DNA of 64,000 nucleotides from positions 1,715,001-1,779,000 of the forward strand of contig JACYXH010000319.1 in assembly GCA_026745465.1 (NCBI GenBank), written 5' to 3'. The DNA comes from Lota lota. Taxonomy: Eukaryota; Chordata; Actinopteri; Gadiformes; Lotidae. Shown here piece after piece: positions 24,944 through 37,690 of this stretch; positions within the stretch are counted from its first letter, which is position 1, and the number at the start of each line of letters is the position of its first letter. The translations under genes were made by a program, and so were the position numbers. A model generated the notes under the pieces. The model did not search any database and had not been told where the DNA came from. It saw only the letters and a list, made by a program, of their open reading frames with translations.

Positions 24944-25064
24944 CTGGATGGATTAAGTCATGGATGGCTTAAATCATGGATAGATTAAGTTATGGATGGA
25001 TTAAGTCATGGATGGATTAAGTCATGGATGGATTAAATCATGAATGGATTAAATCATGAATGGA
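24944..25064. repeat. 16-bp minisatellite, about 7.5 copies
   Basis: Unit ATGGATGGATTAAGTC, with variants ending AAATC and later copies beginning ATGAATGG. It has probably grown from a (GGAT)-type core. Confidence 0.9.
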
Positions 25065-27070
25065 CGCGTTTTATTCTTGAGAAATTTTGTAGTCCAGATA
25101 TTTTTGGATTAATGGAGTAAATAGCTGCAGTACAAAAGTTACATAGTCCAGGTTTAAATGTATTATTTATGTATGCAAAAAAAGCTACTAATATATTCCC
25201 ATCCTGTCCTTTTCTTTTAAGCTAATGTGTGCATGACAAGAATGTCAGAGATTGTTAAACTAATAAAACATATTTTTAAGATTATGATGTGCTACCATAC
25301 ACGTGGAATAGTGCTCTTAGTCAGTTTACATTTCTCATGCTTTGGTGGATTAGTCAAATGTAGAATCATAAAATAGAAACCCCATGTAAACAGTGTGCTT
25401 TACACACACTTTAAACACTAATGTTGATCATATTTGATACAGTATGTTGTGACTCCCCCAGGCACACGCTAATATGAATTATGTGCTTGAGATGTTTTAC
25501 TGATATATTTTTGTGTTTGGGGCAAATTCCCATTTAAATTAAGTAATCTATTCTAATCTGATCCAATGTAATATGATATATTTTCTAATCTTAGAAGGTA
25601 TTTGAGGATACAGCGTCATGCTTACAGTCATGTTTACAGTGATATGTGATCTGTGAACATGAAATGCCAGTATGCTTTGTGCATTTCTTGGCCTACACAT
25701 TCTTGGGCTGGTCAGTCTCAGTCCAATTCAGTCATGTTTATATGGCGACAAAACAAATGGGTTAGTTAAGGTAAAAAGTGATAAATTTTTTAATGAATAT
25801 TTACAAGATATCATTTACATTATCCAATACTGTCAAATCCCTGATACAGATTCTCCTCTACTAAAGTCTGGGTATAATTTAAACAATCGTGAAGTTAGTG
25901 CAGATAGGTCCATTATTTAGGGATTGAGGGTCTACGTTATGGCAATTGAAAATTGGATTTGGCCCAGCATATACAAGTCAAATATTGTATCAACATAAAA
26001 TGCAATATTTTCAAACCCAAACTGACTGTATCAGGAACTGAGACTCTAAAAGGGTGAGCCAAGGTCGCTTGAAGGACATGTGGATTTGTATGCCGTGCGT
26101 ACAGCATGCCCCAAACAGACCTTGAAGTCAGAGGACCATCATTTCCAACATGACGACTTCCGACCGACTCGAAGTAGAACTTGAAGGACTGACACAAAGC
26201 ATCAGTCTCAAACCAACGTGTCAAATAGCAAGGAGAAGGAAATATCACATTGAAAACTAATAATGAGTCCTTGCCTGCCGTAGGTTGGTGAATACCAGGT
26301 CTGACTAATACGATGAGTAACACACTAATAAGGACTTGAGGGCATTGCATATTGACAGAAGGGAACATCCATTGGCGTTTGAGAGCACAACACCTATTAG
26401 GGCCCATGCAATTTGGCATCAGCATCTGCAGTACTTCGACTGTCCCCTAATCATGCACTATTTCGGTGGCTCATAGTTTAGATAAAACGGAACTCATACC
26501 TGCGGCAAAGAAAGTAATGAGGTCAATTGAAGATGAGAGTGGAACATAGAAAAAGTTAAAACTCTCCACAGTCTTTGCACTTTGCAAGAAGGAAGGCATA
26601 TAGTCCCCGAAGAGCTTAAGTCCGGTTTATTACAGGAGGTCTCGTGGGTTGCCACTTAAATTAAAAAGCCCAGTGAACACAACAAATCAATCACCTTTAA
26701 TGATACCGCTTGATAAACTATAGGCTGCAGGGTGCAAAAGACTAACATCTACCGTTACCTTTTCAATACAACTTCAACCATGTGATCTCACACGGGTGTA
26801 TCAAATTATCTGCCAGGCCGCATCAGCCTCGCTTAGACTTGTCATAGCAAATCCAGCATTTTTTTGGATGTCAAAAATTGGAAGACCTGCCCAGAGTATC
26901 TACAAGTGAATGGTGTGCTGATCTTTTTTTTTTTTTTGCAAGACGGGTTATGCTATTGAATTAGTTTTTAACGTAAATCATCTTGATAACCGCTCTGATT
27001 TTGACCTACAAGAGCAGAAGAGACGATTCATTTAAAATAATGGTTTGTAAATGAAATTGAAATCACATTA

Positions 27071-27642
<572 letters not shown>

Positions 27643-27797
27643 CTCGTATTGACTGTCTCTTGGGCAGGATAGTAACAGCACCCTCTGCCATTTCCTCCTG
27701 ATTCAAGATGGGGGATATCTTGGACCCCCAGCTGTCTGAGCCCACCCAGATGAAATGGCCAGTCTGATTAGCTTTCTTCGCTGCCTGTAGGAGTCGC
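27643..27797 (-). CDS. grm4: grm4 coding exon 4: ligand-binding domain with Asp312 equivalent
   Basis: A 155-nt exon after acceptor ctgctgttttgtag; donor GAG|gtaacc. The first base completes the CE3 arginine codon, and the exon ends one base into a glycine codon. It encodes [20 protein letters not shown], then [20 protein letters not shown] and [11 protein letters not shown]. The Asp of GSDSWGSK is the family's glutamate amino-group contact (Asp312 in human mGluR4). NQT is a kept N-glycosylation sequon. Shortly after the donor the intron has two G6 runs (minus strand), which may act as splicing enhancers. Confidence 0.97.
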
Positions 27798-28691
27798 CTA
27801 CAAAACAGCAGAAGAGAACATTTATGCACACAAAATATGTATTTGTGTTTAAAAAAAAATTGTTGAGCAATAGCAAATGTAATAATAGCTCTTTGTCAAG
27901 CTATTATTTGGCAGCTTCTCAATCAGCTTGAGGTTGATCGAGAAATGTTGCCTTGCCAAGCCTTTTGTGTTATTCAAGGATAACAATACTAATATGTTCC
28001 CAGGTTCACCAATGTGATTCACAGTTTCCATACTAACAAAACGGAGAAACTCTTTTGTCTCTTTGTAACAAAGAAAACCCCCTCCAAGAGGTGACCTTTC
28101 GGGTAACACATTACATTTTCAGTTGCTGTGTGTTATTATTAACTCTCATTATTAACCATGTCTCGTGAACTTCCATTGAGTTTATCTTTTGCTCTTCATA
28201 TGGTTCCTGCCCTACTCACATTGACCAGGGTCAAGGATGGAGCAAAGCAGGCAGAGCTGAAATCCCCCCCGGCTCTGTGTAATTACTACATATCCAGACT
28301 ATTACCCGCTATCAGCGCTGCATTAAGTCAATGAGCGCTGGGACTGGTGCCCCAGCCACCACCAGGAGAGAGCTCTGGCCACCGCGGCCTGCTTCCTGTC
28401 AGACATACTGGCCAGCCAAACGCTGATCCTTTATCGGCTCTAGCATGTGCCGATCTAGCATTACCTTATTACATTATTGTTATGTGTAACAATATGATAC
28501 CAAACAATATAACCATACGTTTTGATGTGTGTGTGTGTGTGTTTTGTTGTACAAAACCATAGAGAATAGTAAAAAAAGAAAGAAAGAAAGAAAGAAAGAA
28601 AGAAGCAAAACGTATAGGCCTGTATTTTCTTTTGAAAAGATCCATCCGGTTGTGTAGAGACAGTTTGTGGTTGAGGAGTGAGGGGGCTCAC
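27798..28691 (-). other. grm4 intron between CE3 and CE4 (894 nt)
   Basis: GT/AG-bounded intron with a short (AAAG)n/(CTTT)n microsatellite at 28571-28604 and a brief (GT)n at 28526-28542. Nothing else recognised. Confidence 0.8.
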
Positions 28692-28827
28692 CTGATGTCA
28701 TCCTCGTTGGCAAAGATGATGACCACTCGGGCGTTGGGGTTTTCACTCAGGCGACGGATGATTTTGTCAAACTCCCCAGTTCTCGGCTCACGTGGGATCT
28801 TCACTGACTGGGAAATGCACAGACCCC
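28692..28827 (-). CDS. grm4: grm4 coding exon 3: ligand-binding domain
   Basis: A 136-nt exon between acceptor ccatctccgcag and donor gtgagc. Its first two bases complete the glycine codon opened in CE2, and it ends with AG, the first two bases of an arginine codon. The protein reads [19 protein letters not shown], then [26 protein letters not shown], which aligns without gaps to the same stretch of mGluR4 (human ...[18 protein letters not shown]...). It forms part of lobe 2 of the extracellular glutamate-binding domain. It lies 894 nt upstream (in transcript sense) of CE4, the start of a compact three-exon cluster between two introns of about 15 kb. Confidence 0.97.
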
Positions 28828-29881
28828 CTGCGGAGATGGACGAAACATTGAAAATGTATTATTATCGGAAATACTCCATCAATAATATAGATTTCCTGTA
28901 ACCTGTGTGTGTATGTGTGTGTAACTCCATGACGTTATAATACTTTTTTACTTGTCTCTTTAAAGTTGAGACTTCTACTATAATTCTTTGATTTTGAGCT
29001 ACTTATATATGGAGCTCAGTGTCAAGGAGTATCATTTACACAAACCAATTTTGCAAATGACAACGTCCATAGTCAATCGTTGCCTTGAATCTATGACTTT
29101 CTTTGATTCATATTGTAGAGATTATGTACCAACAAAGGAAATGTTGATGGTGTGAATACGGGCTCCCGGCAGAGGCCAAGCTAATCACCGCCAAGTCAAA
29201 GATCATAGAAAGTCTACTGCTCAACAACGAAGCTACGGTTGTATTCATTTTCTTTTGTAATTCCCTCAACGCAACAATTCCAACGAATGCTTTCGGCAGC
29301 CTGCCAAAACGCCAGAGTGTGTGCAGATGATAATGAGCCAACGTGACCCCATGCAAAGCCAACGCAGTGAGCAATCAATGCACCGACGCACACACACACA
29401 CACGCACACACACACACACACCATAGATCATAAAACAAAGCCTGGGCCTGCCTTACAAAACTAATAGGTGGAGTTGGGAAACTTGAAATTGGAGCAAGAG
29501 AACAGAGGCTAGAATAATATCGCCGGGGCTGACGTGCTTTTGCTCATGGGTGTAAGAAAAGCCACATCCGGTTGAGTCACCCGGCTACTGTATAGGCGAC
29601 CACCACCACCCCAGTGATTTCATGCGGCTCTCTGGTGTATACTTCAATGCAGCTTTCGTACAATCTGCACTTCTGCTATGTCCACCAGGAATGGGTTTCA
29701 GTTATTTCTCTTCCCCAGCTATGATGCTGTGTCGGCAGACTAATGGATGAGTGATTCTTCCACAGGGGGGATTAAGTGGTTTCTTTGTATGTAGTGGTCC
29801 ATATCCTGGCTTGATGGACGTCTCTGTTTGTTTTTTGGGGTTGTTGTTGTTTTTCTGCCACCTTCAATTGAGGTTTGTCAA

Positions 29882-29882
<1 letters not shown>

Positions 29883-29939
<57 letters not shown>
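29883..29939. repeat. (CA)n microsatellite
   Basis: About 28 perfect CA units. Confidence 0.97.
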
Positions 29940-29940
<1 letters not shown>

Positions 29941-32900
29941 ATTTTCTGATCTTGTTGTATTTGTACAACCCTTCCCAATGCTAAAACAGAAACATTGAAG
30001 AAATGAAAAGTACTGTAAAAAATATCCAGGCCGGTCGATTGTACTTATAATAAGTCATTCAATTTTAAATGTATAACATATACATATATTCCCTCTGTCC
30101 TTAAGGCTTTGGCGAAGCTCTAGAATGAGGTTTACCGAGTACCCTTTTTGCTTGTAATATATTGTCAGCTACACTGGGACTATAGAAGCTGAGCAACTGG
30201 CATTTTAGTGGCTCTCTGGTTCTTAGAGGGTGTTTAAATTATTCCATTCTATGTCTTTGCTTTGCTAGTGCCCTGGTCCCGCACTCCCTGACCATATGGT
30301 CTGTTGGAACAGCCCATTCATTCACTTTTCACTCCTTTCACTAGTAGTAGCAAGCATGTCTTTAGTTGCCTTCTAGTGGAAATACCATAGATAAGAGTGG
30401 ATTAGACCTAGTTCTAACACGTGTTACAATAACACTAATACTACTTTCTATATATGATTACATACAATTAGTTCGTATCTAAGTTAGTAGGTTAAGCTGC
30501 TAGTAGATTAGTAGGTATAGATGTCAACAGCTGTCAAGCATTATACTCATTAGCATGGCCATACACACTACACAGGTAGTTTAACCCCTGCATGCCTAAT
30601 CACCGACAGAAGTGTAGTGGAGAAAGACCCTTTGTCTCGGTGATCTGAAAATTATCAAAGGAGCATTAAACGTATAAACTTTTTTTTTTTTACAGAAATG
30701 TTCCTAGACTTACAATATTTCAATAATGCAATGTCCATCAAGGGCCTTTTTATTCTTACATTATGGGAAATGTTTATTACTGTATTGTGTTAACTCCAGC
30801 TCATTATATCTGTCTATTTTAGCAACGATTTTAACACCCTGCATGGAGTTAATAAGTAACAAAAAAACATTTAGATAATAGCTCGCTGGAGAACAAGTTT
30901 TTATTAACCAGATCCCTCCCATATCTACCATCCTCACCCTGAAAGATCACTAAAGATTTAACAAGACCACAGACTCCTAAGAGATGTAGAGTGGGACTAT
31001 CCATAAAGATATGGATCTTTATGGCAAATTATACTGCAATTAATACGATGGTAATCTAGAAGTCCTGAGATGCAAGCCATTACCTTTTAAAAGCAATAAA
31101 CACCTGAAATACTGAAAACATGTTAACATATAAAACATGACAGTACAATGTGCAAAACACAACTCAGTACTAAAGCTCACTACCAAGACAAGGAACCCAG
31201 AAACCTCATGCACTCTGATAAGCCGAGCTATGTGTCAAAATCACCTCTAAAAATAACATCCCTAGAGAGTCTCTGTGTGTTCGTGTGTCTGTCGATGCGT
31301 GTGTGCGTGTGTGTGTGCGTGTGTGCATTAAGACCAGGCCACTTCTCTCCTGTAAGCCTTCCACACAAACGCCGTGCTTTATTCTAATTTGAAACCCATG
31401 GGAGGAATACTGCTCCAGTAAACACGGCCCCATACCCTGGCTGATTACTGCACAGCACTGTCTCACATACGCTCAATGGTTTTGCGGAGGGACCCATAAT
31501 AGGTTCAGGTGGGTGTGGCACCGATGGGGTGCTTCCTGGGTATTAATAGCTTATTTATTGGATGACCGTCAGCGGAAAATTATAATAACAGTAATAATGA
31601 AAACACCCAGGCAAGGACGACTTGCTGAAACGTAAATACAGCAAAGTGAACAGACAATTATTATACATCACAAAAGCCGCCTCCTTTCCTAAGAGATTTC
31701 CTAAGTTCATATTAAAGCTGTCTCTGGGAAACAAAAAAGCACCGTTGTTAAAGTTAGATAACGTTGTGAGACACTTGTTGCTTTGCTTGATCTGTCTAAA
31801 AGCACATTCAAGGAATAGGAATGTGTGTTTTTTTGTTTTGTTTTTGCAAGGCTAATATATACTTTCTGGTTGCTGGCCAAGAATATATCAGGCTGAACTA
31901 GAAGAGCACATAAACATGGACACGGAATAGCTTCACTGTTGGTTAAATACCAACAGAGAGGAAAACCACACAATCCAATAAAATCCATTGATTCATTTCT
32001 TCCTGCATCGTGACAGATTGATTTGACTGTATCTGACTGCGAGATTCAAGTGATGAAGGATGACTCGACCGTGAAGTATGCACAATGTCCACCATCTGTG
32101 CAAGAGAGGGACACCGCCTTAAAGAACTACATCAAGGGAACGCGGTATTGAATTAAGCAGCTACCGGCTTGCCTTTAGTTATTTCGGGGGTATTTTCCAC
32201 ACGTTTTTTCCCCTCCCCGTGTTGAATGAGCGGTGCTGTGAGGAGAGCGAAGGGTGTGTCGTGATAGGAGGACAGATAGGAAGGTATAAATGTAGCAATC
32301 AGACACACTGCCCTTCAGTCTGAGGGCCCGGCCATAATCCCCGGTGACAGTGCATCCACTCTGCTGAAGTGGCCCTGAGCGCTATAATGAATCCCTGCTA
32401 TCTACATCCAGGGTTGCCTGTTTGGAACCTGAGGGAGAATCATGAGCTTCAATATGCCACCATGAGATGATGGTTATGATTATGTATTAATATGTAACAC
32501 CATATTGTTGTCGTACGTCATTAGCATCATGCTGACCTACTGACCCTGGAGTAGCCTTGACCCAGTCCTTTCTTCCATTTCTCAACAATAACTTGAGAAT
32601 TGCTAACACGAAAGACAAGAGAAAGAAATGTCCTATTCCAGTAGTGTTGTCAGAGGGAAAAACACAGGTAACAATGACAAATGGCGACGGTTTCTCTTAG
32701 TCGTTGTTTTTGATCATCCGAAGGACTGCCATGGGTCACACGAGTGAGTCATGACTCCCATTTAATTGTACGGTTTCACCACATGTTCAGTCTGTTTTTC
32801 AAATGTAATTGCGATCAGTCAGTTTTGATAGAGGAGTGACAATACACACTGTTGCTCAGGCTCTGTATTTAGATGGTATTAACAAGCACTCAAGTAGTCC

Positions 32901-32996
32901 TCCTTACAGTCTGAAACACAGGACGCGCTCACTACTTGGTCATCTGTTCCCTTTAGTCTATTCTGCATTTTATATTGTCATTGCTCTTTCTTGAGC

Positions 32997-33048
32997 AGAG
33001 CAATTGTACAGTATCAATTCCCCTGGGGATTAATAAAGTTCTCTGAAT
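32997..33048 (+). mobile_element. LINE-type 3' tail
   Basis: Contains ATTCCCCTGGGGATTAATAA followed by AGTT, the stem-loop plus AATAAAG ending seen in many fish LINEs and their SINE partners. No body of the element recognised upstream. Confidence 0.45.
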
Positions 33049-35378
33049 TAAAACTGGATATTTAATCAAACCGTTTGAGTTTTGGACTGCAGCCCCTTTT
33101 ACAACCTCCTCGTAGGAGATGTTTGACAGTACAACAAGTTTCTTGCAAAGAGATTTATTTGGAGAGGAAAGCAGACAGACAGCAAAGAAATGGCACCCAG
33201 CCTTTTTAAAGTGTTGAGAAATTGTCCTTATGGGAGTGCGGGTAAGAAATAAATGACTCTTTATAGGCTTGAATATGTGACATCATTCTTCATGCCCAGA
33301 AAAGCTAATCAGAAAACAAAAGCCTCTTTTGTGAATTCAAATGAGTTCTTGAGGAAGTGAAAAACCATTTTAGGCACTGTTTAGGATAGACGATTTAAAG
33401 AGATGCCAGGAAGCAGCCAGTTTGAAGCGAGCCAATTAGTGGAGAAGGGACCGTATAGGGTGGAAGAACTGACTGAACATCTTATTATGGTAAGAGATTG
33501 AAAGTGGGTTGTTTTTAGGCTTGACAATGTGCATTGGAACTATGCAACGTTAGAATAGTCTAGTGGGCAGGATTCCCAGGAGCCCTCGTGTCTAACTCCT
33601 ACCTGCTTGACATATATCTGTAATATATATTCACTAGAAGTAAATATTAAGTAGTATGGATGTTAGGATGACTTAACTATGAATGGCTGTTTATACTGCA
33701 TTGCATAGCTACATAGATAGAGAGGATATTTAGTCAGCAGAAAAGGCATCGTAGGCTAAGCAACTCTGTGTCTCGTGGTTAAACAAATAATATCCACATT
33801 TAGAAAATAATTTTACTGGGGAATTATTAGCAGAAAGTTAGCAATCAGTGGTTCTTGCTGCTGCTGCTGACGGTTAAAAATTTAATAAACATAAGCTTGA
33901 AAAAAGTGACTTTCTGTCCCCCGTGCCATTTGTCAAATGGGTTTTCAATGGGCTCTGGGGGAGATTCTCTGACTATTAAGAAGTTTGATACACCCCTGCT
34001 GGTGGGTATAACTGCTCTCTCGAGCATGCAGTTGCAAATTTTGTGCAACAACACACACACACACACCGCTTTTCAATAAAGTGCCTCGTTTTTTGGTGCT
34101 CTGAAACGGACATTTATTTATTTACCAGTGCAACTGTTAACTGTCACTGTGATGTGAAGCAACGTTAAATTAATACTTTATGTGACAATATCCACACTAT
34201 GTAAGATTTAATAGAGGCTTTTTGCCACTGGATTTGTGGCTCTTTTTGACAGCTATAACAGGTGATGGGCAGCCTTGGGTGCACAGAGGGAGGGATAGAG
34301 ATGTCTCGGGGCACAGTTTAACATCCACAGCAACAAACAAATAATACTTGGTTTGAGGACATGTTGTGCCCACTCTAGCTCACTAATGAGACTTTAGATT
34401 AATGTCTAAAGTCTGAAGACAGACGAGCTGAAATCTGGGTGATCAGGGCGTTTCACGTACTTTTGCCTCACATTTGTTTCGACCAATCATCTTGCTGGAG
34501 GTGGGGATCTGTAAAGGCGTAACTGCCGAACACAAACTCGGCCCACAGTCATGAAAAAATTTCAAATCAACACCGGCCACTGTAGAATTACAGTTATTAA
34601 AAATCCCCTTCTGTAAGCTTCATCCAGTCGCACAAGAGAGTTTTCTTCGGTAGAATGTCTACGTAACGCAGCAGGAAACAAGGCGTAAATTGGCCCCTTG
34701 CAGTTTCTGGTTTCCAGCCAAGGCTTAGTGCCATCTCCTCCCAGAAGTGCTCTTCAATCTCATCTGTCGTGCATTGAATTCACATACAAAATAATTTACA
34801 GAACTTAACAGGGAAAACAAATACATTATATTTATTTATATTTTATACATTAGAATAATGGCAGAAGAAAAAATAGGATTCTGATCAAATGTACTAGCGG
34901 AAAGCCATTGGCTTCTACAACAACCCATGCTGCTTGATATCCATTGGATACGGATATGGATGACCCGGCTAAGGGACCGTGACAGCGCTCTACAAGAACA
35001 CAGCAGGTATAACTACTACTACACACGCCGGCCATGGAGGTGATGGATCAAGAGTAAGCATGTGTTGGCATGTCTATTTACTTAAGCCAAACAGTGACCA
35101 CCAGTAACAGTAATGTATCTGTCAGCAGCCCTGCCCTGCTATCAGCTCTTAGCACACATCGGGTCCCGGAGGGGAAAATCCAATTTATCTTTAGAGCACA
35201 TAAGACGCTCTCAGGGGCCCAAGAGAGCATCATGTGACAGGAAATGTTATTTCACACATAATCTCCCCTTAAAAATGGGTTCCCAGCAGGTGCCGAAAAC
35301 ACGGCTGACATTATTCCACATTACATGCGTCGTTGTCCATGTGCTGTGCTCTTCCTAACGTTTGGAGAGTAAAACACA

Positions 35379-35382
<4 letters not shown>

Positions 35383-35443
<61 letters not shown>
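35383..35443. repeat. (CA)n microsatellite
   Basis: About 30 CA units with CG interruptions near the left end. A second (CA)n of about 17 units lies at 35739-35773. Confidence 0.95.
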
Positions 35444-35445
<2 letters not shown>

Positions 35446-35734
35446 TCATACACTCAGGGAATGCAGTTATCGATTAGGGAAGGCAGATCGGAGGTCATGT
35501 TGAAGGGAGAGCTTCCTGTCCACTGGCTAGAGGTTGCCGCGGCAGCCTAGTGACCACCCTAGTAGATCTGGCGGATCTGTTTCCTGCTGACCGCAGCGTA
35601 TCTCGTCAGCACACACGTAACACGTAGCCTAGCATAGCATCCTGAGCTGCTGATCCCAGACGATCCTGCTGCCTAGCATCACTCGCTAGGAATGAAAACA
35701 CTCACCACTGGAGTCCTGAGGACTTAACAGGCAG

Positions 35735-35775
<41 letters not shown>

Positions 35776-37479
35776 TATTTTGAGGAGGTGCTGCGGCTTC
35801 CTGCTTTCCCCACCTACCTGCTGAACTCTTAATGTGTACTTTTAAGTGTACTTTTAAACCAGGCAAATCCCTTTCCTTAATGACTCGAAGCCTTTGGTTA
35901 TGGTCTTTTTCCCGCTATTATGTAAACATTGTACCATTACGGATCCATTGTTGATGTGCTTTTATGTTTGGTGTGCCTCTGTGCCCACCTATACACCCAT
36001 TGAAACGTCTATCTTAGAAGGTGAATCTAAAGGAGTATGGGATGTTGTCGAATCCCTTTTGTGTGTGGGCTTGGGCAGCACTTTGAGAGGGAAACCGAGA
36101 TGAAGGTCGATACGCATTGGTGTGTGAATCTTGAGGGTCAGCAGTGTTTACTGTTTTGAGAACCTGATATGGGACATTAGTTATTTAATACCACAAGTCT
36201 TGCAACCCAATTTTGGGATGACGACGTGGGTGGTTTATAAGTAATAGACAAAATTGAAAATGGTTTCCAGGAAGAATAATAGACTTAATCTAAATCATTC
36301 TCCAGAATTCTGCTCTAAATGGCTTCACTTGCCAGGTCCTGAATAAATAAATAATGACAAAATGTTCTGGGGGCCAACTGTAAATTCGACTTCAAAAGGA
36401 CTAAATGATTAAAACTGCAATTTTTCTTATGAAAGGTAAATGATTCATAAGTAAAAGAGAAAACTTTCCCTTGGAGCGTTGAGTGATGTGTTTTCCGACA
36501 CGGTGATACAAAAATGACTCACTTGACAAGCGTGAGACTTGCCTTGTAACCCATAGAGAATATGTGGAAGAATGGGATTAAACGCCATCCACTTCAGCCT
36601 CCCGTGAGCCGCAGTAAGTGCCAAAGGTGCTGTCAAATCAGGGAGTGTGAGTGGGAGGGAAGATTCAACAGTAGACCTTGAAGGTTCCATTGCCAAAGAG
36701 TTGCAGAGGAATATTAACCTTTCACTGCATGTGGTGTTGGGCTCAAATGAAAATGGCAGGACAGCTGGTCTAGTAGAAGGCTATTACACAATAGATGGTT
36801 TTTTTTGTAGCTTTCCCTGAGCCTGTTTGCTACGCTGTATTTGATGTTGGGGGCCACATTTAATGGGGCTTTCATGCTATCAAAGCAAGTGAACTGTGGA
36901 TATGCCTTGCATATGTTTCATAACATCATATCCATTTGTGAAATGCATACCATATGTGTTTGCTGCCCCACAACATGAGATAAACATGAGGCTGGTGTGT
37001 GAGTGGGTCACGGTTGCTTTCCATATCTATGCCTTGCATGATTCAAACCAAATGTTGATTTGAACGTCACTGATGATTCAGCCACACACTGCTGCAAGTC
37101 ATTGATGTTCGTAGGCTCCTTCCAGCCACGCTGTATGCCACAGAAGAACAAAAAGATTTGAATTCCCTTCTACGAAACATTGCCTTGGAATCATAATGGC
37201 CCAGGAATCTTAAATCTTAAAGAAACCGTAAAGCTGCCTAGATGATGTGAACAGCATACTCCTTACAGAGATTTGAATTTGAGTGCAAACTCAACACAGA
37301 TGCATATAAACTCAGTGCTGTGGGGGGGTTGTGTCGTATGTTAGCCCGTTAGTTGAAAACAAGGTTGATGCTACATAGAGCTGTTTTCTCCACGCATGGA
37401 CACACGCACATACACATGCAAGTGTGTGTTCTTCATCCCTGACCCAAATGTAAATGTTTGCGGACACACACGTACACAT

Positions 37480-37568
37480 ACAAACACACACACAAGCAAT
37501 CACTCACACACATACACACACACACACAATCGCTCATACACACACACACACGTGCACACATACACACA

Positions 37569-37611
<43 letters not shown>

Positions 37612-37690
37612 GATCACTCATACACACACAGGCACACACAGAGATACAGACACACACAAACAATCACTGATACACCAACAAACACACACG
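37480..37690. repeat. CA-rich compound microsatellite
   Basis: Interrupted (CA)n with CAAT, CGCT and CAGA spacers; the perfect core is 37571-37609. It produces several T/H-rich and C/V-rich pseudo-ORFs on both strands. Confidence 0.9.
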
